Assembly (NCBI GenBank): GCA_026168455.1
Contig: CM047430.1
Span: 70,409,044-70,473,043, forward strand
Reading direction: 5' to 3'
Source of the DNA: Theocolax elegans
Taxonomy: Eukaryota > Arthropoda > Insecta > Hymenoptera > Cerocephalidae
DNA length: 64,000 nucleotides
Shown here piece by piece: positions 42,845 to 54,000 of this stretch. Every line of letters begins with the position of its first letter. Position 1 is the first letter of the stretch. Below the pieces are notes generated by a model, which saw only the letters and a list, made by a program, of their open reading frames with translations, was not told the origin of the DNA and did no database searches. The position numbers and the translations under genes were made by a program.

Positions 42845-43551
42845 GTCGCAAGATGATATGCGACGCCAGCAAGATGTTCTGCGGCTATATATATAGAAAA
42901 CAGACGACGATCTCTCCAACGAGTGTAGAGAGATAGTCGTCTCCCTCTGGTGGTGGGAAAAGCCACCAGCCAGAGCGCGAATTTTTAGACCGTATCGCGA
43001 GTTATTTGTTACAAAATTTTAACGTTCGGTAATATGTATATGTATAATAATATCGGTCTCTCCGAACCAAATGCTTTACTTTTAGAATAAAGCAGGCCTA
43101 TCGTACTCTTTGTCCACTATGGTTGGTGGAATTTCCCAGAGCACGGCCTTTTAAAATAATTAAAGGCGTTTCGTCCTCGATCTCCAGCTTGGACTCCTCA
43201 GTAAGGAACTGGAGATCATACCTTAGACGCCTGTCGCAAGATGATATGCGACGCCAGCAAGATGTTCTGCGGCTATATATATAGAAAACAGACGACGATC
43301 TCTCCAACGAGTGTAGAGAGATAGTCGTCTCCCTCTGGTGGTGGGAAAAGCCACCAGCCAGAGCGCGAATTTTTAGACCGTATCGCGAGTTATTTGTTAC
43401 AAAATTTTAACGTTCGGTAATATGTATATGTATAATAATATCGGTCTCTCCGAACCAAATGCTTTACTTTTAGAATAAAGCAGGCCTATCGTACTCTTTG
43501 TCCACTATGGTTGGTGGAATTTCCCAGAGCACGGCCTTTTAAAATAATTAA

Positions 43552-43620
43552 AGGCGTTTCGTCCTCGATCTCCAGCTTGGACTCCTCAGTAAGGAACTGG
43601 AGATCATACATTAGACGCCT
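43552..43620 (-). ncRNA. Hammerhead ribozyme copy with a helix I mutation
   Basis: This is the only unit where I saw a substitution inside the ribozyme. Helix I reads UAAUG instead of UAAGG (+ strand cattag in place of ccttag, at about 43610), replacing one G-C pair with a U/C mismatch. The core residues are intact. Cleavage may be weaker in this copy. Confidence 0.8.
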
Positions 43621-46600
43621 GTCGCAAGATGATATGCGACGCCAGCAAGATGTTCTGCGGCTATATATATAGAAAACAGACGACGATCTCTCCAACGAGT
43701 GTAGAGAGATAGTCGTCTCCCTCTGGTGGTGGGAAAAGCCACCAGCCAGAGCGCGAATTTTTAGACCGTATCGCGAGTTATTTGTTACAAAATTTTAACG
43801 TTCGGTAATATGTATATGTATAATAATATCGGTCTCTCCGAACCAAATGCTTTACTTTTAGAATAAAGCAGGCCTATCGTACTCTTTGTCCACTATGGTT
43901 GGTGGAATTTCCCAGAGCACGGCCTTTTAAAATAATTAAAGGCGTTTCGTCCTCGATCTCCAGCTTGGACTCCTCAGTAAGGAACTGGAGATCATACCTT
44001 AGACGCCTGTCGCAAGATGATATGCGACGCCAGCAAGATGTTCTGCGGCTATATATATAGAAAACAGACGACGATCTCTCCAACGAGTGTAGAGAGATAG
44101 TCGTCTCCCTCTGGTGGTGGGAAAAGCCACCAGCCAGAGCGCGAATTTTTAGACCGTATCGCGAGTTATTTGTTACAAAATTTTAACGTTCGGTAATATA
44201 TGTATAATAATATCGGTCTCTCCGAACCAAATGCTTTACTTTTAGAATAAAGCAGGCCTATCGTACTCTTTGTCCACTATGGTTGGTGGAATTTCCCAGA
44301 GCACGGCCTTTTAAAATAATTAAAGGCGTTTCGTCCTCGATCTCCAGCTTGGACTCCTCAGTAAGGAACTGGAGATCATACCTTAGACGCCTGTCGCAAG
44401 ATGATATGCGACGCCAGCAAGATGTTCTGCGGCTATATATATAGAAAACAGACGACGATCTCTCCAACGAGTGTAGAGAGATAGTCGTCTCCCTCTGGTG
44501 GTGGGAAAAGCCACCAGCCAGAGCGCGAATTTTTAGACCGTATCGCGAGTTATTTGTTACAAAATTTTAACGTTCGGTAATATGTATATGTATAATAATA
44601 TCGGTCTCTCCGAACCAAATGCTTTACTTTTAGAATAAAGCAGGCCTATCGTACTCTTTGTCCACTATGGTTGGTGGAATTTCCCAGAGCACGGCCTTTT
44701 AAAATAATTAAAGGCGTTTCGTCCTCGATCTCCAGCTTGGACTCCTCAGTAAGGAACTGGAGATCATACCTTAGACGCCTGTCGCAAGATGATATGCGAC
44801 GCCAGCAAGATGTTCTGCGGCTAATATATAGAAAACAGACGACGATCTCTCCAACGAGTGTAGAGAGATAGTCGTCTCCCTCTGGTGGTGGGAAAAGCCA
44901 CCAGCCAGAGCGCGAATTTTTAGACCGTATCGCGAGTTATTTGTTACAAAATTTTAACGTTCGGTAATATGTATATGTATAATAATATCGGTCTCTCCGA
45001 ACCAAATGCTTTACTTTTAGTATAAAGCAGGCCTATCGTACTCTTTGTCCACTATGGTTGGTGGAATTTCCCAGAGCACGGCCTTTTAAAATAATTAAAG
45101 GCGTTTCGTCCTCGATCTCCAGCTTGGACTCCTCAGTAAGGAACTGGAGATCATACCTTAGACGCCTGTCGCAAGATGATATGCGACGCCAGCAAGATGT
45201 TCTGCGGCTATATATATAGAAAACAGACGACGATCTCTCCAACGAGTGTAGAGAGATAGTCGTCTCCCTCTGGTGGTGGGAAAAGCCACCAGCCAGAGCG
45301 CGAATTTTTAGACCGTATCGCGAGTTATTTGTTACAAAATTTTAACGTTCGGTAATATGTATATGTATAATAATATCGGTCTCTCCGAACCAAATGCTTT
45401 ACTTTTAGTAATAAAGCAGGCCTATCGTACTCTTTGTCCACTATGGTTGGTGGAATTTCCCAGAGCACGGCCTTTTAAAATAATTAAAGGCGTTTCGTCC
45501 TCGATCTCCAGCTTGGACTCCTCAGTAAGGAACTGGAGATCATACCTTAGACGCCTGTCGCAAGATGATATGCGACGCCAGCAAGATGTTCTGCGGCTAT
45601 ATATATAGAAAACAGACGACGATCTCTCCAACGAGTGTAGAGAGATAGTCGTCTCCCTCTGGTGGTGGGAAAAGCCACCAGCCAGAGCGCGAATTTTTAG
45701 ACCGTATCGCGAGTTATTTGTTACAAAATTTTAACGTTCGGTAATATGTATATGTATAATAATATCGGTCTCTCCGAACCAAATGCTTTACTTTTAGAAT
45801 AAAGCAGGCCTATCGTACTCTTTGTCCACTATGGTTGGTGGAATTTCCCAGAGCACGGCCTTTTAAAATAATTAAAGGCGTTTCGTCCTCGATCTCCAGC
45901 TTGGACTCCTCAGTAAGGAACTGGAGATCATACCTTAGACGCCTGTCGCAAGATGATATGCGACGCCAGCAAGATGTTCTGCGGCTATATATATAGAAAA
46001 CAGACGACGATCTCTCCAACGAGTGTAGAGAGATAGTCGTCTCCCTCTGGTGGTGGGAAAAGCCACCAGCCAGAGCGCGAATTTTTAGACCGTATCGCGA
46101 GTTATTTGTTACAAAATTTTAACGTTCGGTAATATGTATATGTATAATAATATCGGTCTCTCCGAACCAAATGCTTTACTTTTAGAATAAAGCAGGCCTA
46201 TCGTACTCTTTGTCCACTATGGTTGGTGGAATTTCCCAGAGCACGGCCTTTTAAAATAATTAAAGGCGTTTCGTCCTCGATCTCCAGCTTGGACTCCTCA
46301 GTAAGGAACTGGAGATCATACCTTAGACGCCTGTCGCAAGATGATATGCGACGCCAGCAAGATGTTCTGCGGCTATATATAGAAAACAGACGACGATCTC
46401 TCCAACGAGTGTAGAGAGATAGTCGTCTCCCTCTGGTGGTGGGAAAAGCCACCAGCCAGAGCGCGAATTTTTAGACCGTATCGCGAGTTATTTGTTACAA
46501 AATTTTAACGTTCGGTAATATGTATATGTATAATAATATCGGTCTCTCCGAACCAAATGCTTTACTTTTAGAATAAAGCAGGCCTATCGTACTCTTTGTC

Positions 46601-47828
46601 CACTATGGTTGGTGGAATTTCCCAGAGCACGGCCTTTTAAAATAATTAAAGGCGTTTCGTCCTCGATCTCCAGCTTGGACTCCTCAGTAAGGAACTGGAG
46701 ATCATACCTTAGACGCCTGTCGCAAGATGATATGCGACGCCAGCAAGATGTTCTGCGGCTATATATATAGAAAACAGACGACGATCTCTCCAACGAGTGT
46801 AGAGAGATAGTCGTCTCCCTCTGGTGGTGGGAAAAGCCACCAGCCAGAGCGCGAATTTTTAGACCGTATCGCGAGTTATTTGTTACAAAATTTTAACGTT
46901 CGGTAATATGTATATGTATAATAATATCGGTCTCTCCGAACCAAATGCTTTACTTTTAGAATAAAGCAGGCCTATCGTACTCTTTGTCCACTATGGTTGG
47001 TGGAATTTCCCAGAGCACGGCCTTTTAAAATAATTAAAGGCGTTTCGTCCTCGATCTCCAGCTTGGACTCCTCAGTAAGGAACTGGAGATCATACCTTAG
47101 ACGCCTGTCGCAAGATGATATGCGACGCCAGCAAGATGTTCTGCGGCTATATATATAGAAAACAGACGACGATCTCTCCAACGAGTGTAGAGAGATAGTC
47201 GTCTCCCTCTGGTGGTGGGAAAAGCCACCAGCCAGAGCGCGAATTTTTAGACCGTATCGCGAGTTATTTGTTACAAAATTTTAACGTTCGGTAATATGTA
47301 TATGTATAATAATATCGGTCTCTCCGAACCAAATGCTTTACTTTTAGAATAAAGCAGGCCTATCGTACTCTTTGTCCACTATGGTTGGTGGAATTTCCCA
47401 GAGCACGGCCTTTTAAAATAATTAAAGGCGTTTCGTCCTCGATCTCCAGCTTGGACTCCTCAGTAAGGAACTGGAGATCATACCTTAGACGCCTGTCGCA
47501 AGATGATATGCGACGCCAGCAAGATGTTCTGCGGCTATATATATAGAAAACAGACGACGATCTCTCCAACGAGTGTAGAGAGATAGTCGTCTCCCTCTGG
47601 TGGTGGGAAAAGCCACCAGCCAGAGCGCGAATTTTTAGACCGTATCGCGAGTTATTTGTTACAAAATTTTAACGTTCGGTAATATGTATATGTATAATAA
47701 TATCGGTCTCTCCGAACCAAATGCTTTACTTTTAGAATAAAGCAGGCCTATCGTACTCTTTGTCCACTATGGTTGGTGGAATTTCCCAGAGCACGGCCTT
47801 TTAAAATAATTAAAGGCGTTTCGTCCTC

Positions 47829-47842
47829 AACAAATAACCTCC
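47829..47842. other. Inversion junction of the two satellite arms
   Basis: Fourteen nt (aacaaataacctcc) separate the broken last left unit from the first right unit, which starts at 47843 (tgtaacaaataac). The first ten nt of the filler repeat the aacaaataac found at 47846-47855. The filler therefore looks templated, as at a repair or strand-switch junction. Confidence 0.85.
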
Positions 47843-48011
47843 TGTAACAAATAACTCGCGATACGGTCTAAAAATTCGCGCTCTGGCTGGTGGCTTTTCC
47901 CACCACCAGAGGGAGACGACTATCTCTCTACACTCGTTGGAGAGATCGTCGTCTGTTTTCTATATATATAGCCGCAGAACATCTTGCTGGCGTCGCATAT
48001 CATCTTGCGAC

Positions 48012-48080
48012 AGGCGTCTAAGGTATGATCTCCAGTTCCTTACTGAGGAGTCCAAGCTGGAGATCGAGGACGAAACGCCT
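48012..48080 (+). ncRNA. Type III hammerhead ribozyme, first copy of the right arm
   Basis: The element is self-cleaving by all visible criteria. Helix III pairs 48012-48017 (AGGCGU) with 48075-48080 (ACGCCU). The cleavage triplet GUC ends at 48018. Helix I pairs 48019-48023 (UAAGG) with 48038-48042 (CCUUA). The core CUGAGGA at 48043-48049 fits the CUGANGA consensus. Helix II pairs 48050-48053 (GUCC) with 48068-48071 (GGAC). GAAA follows at 48072-48075. The open end is at helix III, which makes it type III. Loops I and II are 14 nt each and share a 9-nt complement (GAUCUCCAG at 48027-48035, CUGGAGAUC at 48057-48065). Cleavage of multimeric transcripts would give 388-nt monomers with 5'-OH and 2',3'-cyclic phosphate ends. 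Confidence 0.9.
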
Positions 48081-51000
48081 TTAATTATTTTAAAAGGCCG
48101 TGCTCTGGGAAATTCCACCAACCATAGTGGACAAAGAGTACGATAGGCCTGCTTTATTCTAAAAGTAAAGCATTTGGTTCGGAGAGACCGATATTATTAT
48201 ACATATACATATTACCGAACGTTAAAATTTTGTAACAAATAACTCGCGATACGGTCTAAAAATTCGCGCTCTGGCTGGTGGCTTTTCCCACCACCAGAGG
48301 GAGACGACTATCTCTCTACACTCGTTGGAGAGATCGTCGTCTGTTTTCTATATATATAGCCGCAGAACATCTTGCTGGCGTCGCATATCATCTTGCGACA
48401 GGCGTCTAAGGTATGATCTCCAGTTCCTTACTGAGGAGTCCAAGCTGGAGATCGAGGACGAAACGCCTTTAATTATTTTAAAAGGCCGTGCTCTGGGAAA
48501 TTCCACCAACCATAGTGGACAAAGAGTACGATAGGCCTGCTTTATTCTAAAAGTAAAGCATTTGGTTCGGAGAGACCGATATTATTATACATATACATAT
48601 TACCGAACGTTAAAATTTTGTAACAAATAACTCGCGATACGGTCTAAAAATTCGCGCTCTGGCTGGTGGCTTTTCCCACCACCAGAGGGAGACGACTATC
48701 TCTCTACACTCGTTGGAGAGATCGTCGTCTGTTTTCTATATATATAGCCGCAGAACATCTTGCTGGCGTCGCATATCATCTTGCGACAGGCGTCTAAGGT
48801 ATGATCTCCAGTTCCTTACTGAGGAGTCCAAGCTGGAGATCGAGGACGAAACGCCTTTAATTATTTTAAAAGGCCGTGCTCTGGGAAATTCCACCAACCA
48901 TAGTGGACAAAGAGTACGATAGGCCTGCTTTATTCTAAAAGTAAAGCATTTGGTTCGGAGAGACCGATATTATTATACATATACATATTACCGAACGTTA
49001 AAATTTTGTAACAAATAACTCGCGATACGGTCTAAAAATTCGCGCTCTGGCTGGTGGCTTTTCCCACCACCAGAGGGAGACGACTATCTCTCTACACTCG
49101 TTGGAGAGATCGTCGTCTGTTTTCTATATATATAGCCGCAGAACATCTTGCTGGCGTCGCATATCATCTTGCGACAGGCGTCTAAGGTATGATCTCCAGT
49201 TCCTTACTGAGGAGTCCAAGCTGGAGATCGAGGACGAAACGCCTTTAATTATTTTAAAAGGCCGTGCTCTGGGAAATTCCACCAACCATAGTGGACAAAG
49301 AGTACGATAGGCCTGCTTTATACTAAAAGTAAAGCATTTGGTTCGGAGAGACCGATATTATTATACATATACATATTACCGAACGTTAAAATTTTGTAAC
49401 AAATAACTCGCGATACGGTCTAAAAATTCGCGCTCTGGCTGGTGGCTTTTCCCACCACCAGAGGGAGACGACTATCTCTCTACACTCGTTGGAGAGATCG
49501 TCGTCTGTTTTCTATATATATAGCCGCAGAACATCTTGCTGGCGTCGCATATCATCTTGCGACAGGCGTCTAAGGTATGATCTCCAGTTCCTTACTGAGG
49601 AGTCCAAGCTGGAGATCGAGGACGAAACGCCTTTAATTATTTTAAAAGGCCGTGCTCTGGGAAATTCCACCAACCATAGTGGACAAAGAGTACGATAGGC
49701 CTGCTTTATTCTAAAAGTAAAGCATTTGGTTCGGAGAGACCGATATTATTATACATATACATATTACCGAACGTTAAAATTTTGTAACAAATAACTCGCG
49801 ATACGGTCTAAAAATTCGCGCTCTGGCTGGTGGCTTTTCCCACCACCAGAGGGAGACGACTATCTCTCTACACTCGTTGGAGAGATCGTCGTCTGTTTTC
49901 TATATATATAGCCGCAGAACATCTTGCTGGCGTCGCATATCATCTTGCGACAGGCGTCTAAGGTATGATCTCCAGTTCCTTACTGAGGAGTCCAAGCTGG
50001 AGATCGAGGACGAAACGCCTTTAATTATTTTAAAAGGCCGTGCTCTGGGAAATTCCACCAACCATAGTGGACAAAGAGTACGATAGGCCTGCTTTATTCT
50101 AAAAGTAAAGCATTTGGTTCGGAGAGACCGATATTATTATACATATACATATTACCGAACGTTAAAATTTTGTAACAAATAACTCGCGATACGGTCTAAA
50201 AATTCGCGCTCTGGCTGGTGGCTTTTCCCACCACCAGAGGGAGACGACTATCTCTCTACACTCGTTGGAGAGATCGTCGTCTGTTTTCTATATATATAGC
50301 CGCAGAACATCTTGCTGGCGTCGCATATCATCTTGCGACAGGCGTCTAAGGTATGATCTCCAGTTCCTTACTGAGGAGTCCAAGCTGGAGATCGAGGACG
50401 AAACGCCTTTAATTATTTTAAAAGGCCGTGCTCTGGGAAATTCCACCAACCATAGTGGACAAAGAGTACGATAGGCCTGCTTTATTCTAAAAGTAAAGCA
50501 TTTGGTTCGGAGAGACCGATATTATTATACATATACATATTACCGAACGTTAAAATTTTGTAACAAATAACTCGCGATACGGTCTAAAAATTCGCGCTCT
50601 GGCTGGTGGCTTTTCCCACCACCAGAGGGAGACGACTATCTCTCTACACTCGTTGGAGAGATCGTCGTCTGTTTTCTATATATATAGCCGCAGAACATCT
50701 TGCTGGCGTCGCATATCATCTTGCGACAGGCGTCTAAGGTATGATCTCCAGTTCCTTACTGAGGAGTCCAAGCTGGAGATCGAGGACGAAACGCCTTTAA
50801 TTATTTTAAAAGGCCGTGCTCTGGGAAATTCCACCAACCATAGTGGACAAAGAGTACGATAGGCCTGCTTTATTCTAAAAGTAAAGCATTTGGTTCGGAG
50901 AGACCGATATTATTATACATATACATATTACCGAACGTTAAAATTTTGTAACAAATAACTCGCGATACGGTCTAAAAATTCGCGCTCTGGCTGGTGGCTT

Positions 51001-54000
51001 TTCCCACCACCAGAGGGAGACGACTATCTCTCTACACTCGTTGGAGAGATCGTCGTCTGTTTTCTATATATATAGCCGCAGAACATCTTGCTGGCGTCGC
51101 ATATCATCTTGCGACAGGCGTCTAAGGTATGATCTCCAGTTCCTTACTGAGGAGTCCAAGCTGGAGATCGAGGACGAAACGCCTTTAATTATTTTAAAAG
51201 GCCGTGCTCTGGGAAATTCCACCAACCATAGTGGACAAAGAGTACGATAGGCCTGCTTTATTCTAAAAGTAAAGCATTTGGTTCGGAGAGACCGATATTA
51301 TTATACATATACATATTACCGAACGTTAAAATTTTGTAACAAATAACTCGCGATACGGTCTAAAAATTCGCGCTCTGGCTGGTGGCTTTTCCCACCACCA
51401 GAGGGAGACGACTATCTCTCTACACTCGTTGGAGAGATCGTCGTCTGTTTTCTATATATATAGCCGCAGAACATCTTGCTGGCGTCGCATATCATCTTGC
51501 GACAGGCGTCTAAGGTATGATCTCCAGTTCCTTACTGAGGAGTCCAAGCTGGAGATCGAGGACGAAACGCCTTTAATTATTTTAAAAGGCCGTGCTCTGG
51601 GAAATTCCACCAACCATAGTGGACAAAGAGTACGATAGGCCTGCTTTATTCTAAAAGTAAAGCATTTGGTTCGGAGAGACCGATATTATTATACATATAC
51701 ATATTACCGAACGTTAAAATTTTGTAACAAATAACTCGCGATACGGTCTAAAAATTCGCGCTCTGGCTGGTGGCTTTTCCCACCACCAGAGGGAGACGAC
51801 TATCTCTCTACACTCGTTGGAGAGATCGTCGTCTGTTTTCTATATATATAGCCGCAGAACATCTTGCTGGCGTCGCATATCATCTTGCGACAGGCGTCTA
51901 AGGTATGATCTCCAGTTCCTTACTGAGGAGTCCAAGCTGGAGATCGAGGACGAAACGCCTTTAATTATTTTAAAAGGCCGTGCTCTGGGAAATTCCACCA
52001 ACCATAGTGGACAAAGAGTACGATAGGCCTGCTTTATTCTAAAAGTAAAGCATTTGGTTCGGAGAGACCGATATTATTATACATATACATATTACCGAAC
52101 GTTAAAATTTTGTAACAAATAACTCGCGATACGGTCTAAAAATTCGCGCTCTGGCTGGTGGCTTTTCCCACCACCAGAGGGAGACGACTATCTCTCTACA
52201 CTCGTTGGAGAGATCGTCGTCTGTTTTCTATATATATAGCCGCAGAACATCTTGCTGGCGTCGCATATCATCTTGCGACAGGCGTCTAAGGTATGATCTC
52301 CAGTTCCTTACTGAGGAGTCCAAGCTGGAGATCGAGGACGAAACGCCTTTAATTATTTTAAAAGGCCGTGCTCTGGGAAATTCCACCAACCATAGTGGAC
52401 AAAGAGTACGATAGGCCTGCTTTATTCTAAAAGTAAAGCATTTGGTTCGGAGAGACCGATATTATTATACATATACATATTACCGAACGTTAAAATTTTG
52501 TAACAAATAACTCGCGATACGGTCTAAAAATTCGCGCTCTGGCTGGTGGCTTTTCCCACCACCAGAGGGAGACGACTATCTCTCTACACTCGTTGGAGAG
52601 ATCGTCGTCTGTTTTCTATATATATAGCCGCAGAACATCTTGCTGGCGTCGCATATCATCTTGCGACAGGCGTCTAAGGTATGATCTCCAGTTCCTTACT
52701 GAGGAGTCCAAGCTGGAGATCGAGGACGAAACGCCTTTAATTATTTTAAAAGGCCGTGCTCTGGGAAATTCCACCAACCATAGTGGACAAAGAGTACGAT
52801 AGGCCTGCTTTATTCTAAAAGTAAAGCATTTGGTTCGGAGAGACCGATATTATTATACATATACATATTACCGAACGTTAAAATTTTGTAACAAATAACT
52901 CGCGATACGGTCTAAAAATTCGCGCTCTGGCTGGTGGCTTTTCCCACCACCAGAGGGAGACGACTATCTCTCTACACTCGTTGGAGAGATCGTCGTCTGT
53001 TTTCTATATATATAGCCGCAGAACATCTTGCTGGCGTCGCATATCATCTTGCGACAGGCGTCTAAGGTATGATCTCCAGTTCCTTACTGAGGAGTCCAAG
53101 CTGGAGATCGAGGACGAAACGCCTTTAATTATTTTAAAAGGCCGTGCTCTGGGAAATTCCACCAACCATAGTGGACAAAGAGTACGATAGGCCTGCTTTA
53201 TTCTAAAAGTAAAGCATTTGGTTCGGAGAGACCGATATTATTATACATATACATATTACCGAACGTTAAAATTTTGTAACAAATAACTCGCGATACGGTC
53301 TAAAAATTCGCGCTCTGGCTGGTGGCTTTTCCCACCACCAGAGGGAGACGACTATCTCTCTACACTCGTTGGAGAGATCGTCGTCTGTTTTCTATATATA
53401 TAGCCGCAGAACATCTTGCTGGCGTCGCATATCATCTTGCGACAGGCGTCTAAGGTATGATCTCCAGTTCCTTACTGAGGAGTCCAAGCTGGAGATCGAG
53501 GACGAAACGCCTTTAATTATTTTAAAAGGCCGTGCTCTGGGAAATTCCACCAACCATAGTGGACAAAGAGTACGATAGGCCTGCTTTATTCTAAAAGTAA
53601 AGCATTTGGTTCGGAGAGACCGATATTATTATACATATACATATTACCGAACGTTAAAATTTTGTAACAAATAACTCGCGATACGGTCTAAAAATTCGCG
53701 CTCTGGCTGGTGGCTTTTCCCACCACCAGAGGGAGACGACTATCTCTCTACACTCGTTGGAGAGATCGTCGTCTGTTTTCTATATATATAGCCGCAGAAC
53801 ATCTTGCTGGCGTCGCATATCATCTTGCGACAGGCGTCTAAGGTATGATCTCCAGTTCCTTACTGAGGAGTCCAAGCTGGAGATCGAGGACGAAACGCCT
53901 TTAATTATTTTAAAAGGCCGTGCTCTGGGAAATTCCACCAACCATAGTGGACAAAGAGTACGATAGGCCTGCTTTATTCTAAAAGTAAAGCATTTGGTTC

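Larger units (their letters stand above)
42620..47828 (-). repeat. Left arm of the hammerhead satellite: 13 full 388-bp units plus one partial
   Basis: Units start (ttacaaaatttt) at 42621, 43009, 43397, 43785 and so on, at a 388-bp period with small length changes. One unit near 44200 lacks 4 bp in its TATG tract, and the TA run is shortened near 44824 and 46375. The partial fourteenth unit begins at 47659 and breaks at 47828, inside the ribozyme's helix II. The ribozyme lies on the minus strand in this arm. Ribozyme positions (lower coordinate, 69 nt each): 42776, 43164, 43552, 43940, 44324, 44712, 45099, 45488, 45876, 46264, 46650, 47038, 47426. Units are almost identical to each other and, reversed, to the right arm. 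Confidence 0.97.

Noticed and set aside
47937..48146. A 69-codon frame repeated in almost every satellite unit, as if it were a repeated small gene
   Set aside because: It runs through the hairpins and the entire hammerhead motif. Its conservation is explained by near identity of the whole unit. It has no domain, no codon-biased divergence and no start context.
48180..48200. Pol III B-box-like GGTTCGGAGAG in the satellite unit
   Set aside because: It departs from GGTTCRANNCC at key positions and there is no convincing A-box upstream, so I do not claim a Pol III promoter.
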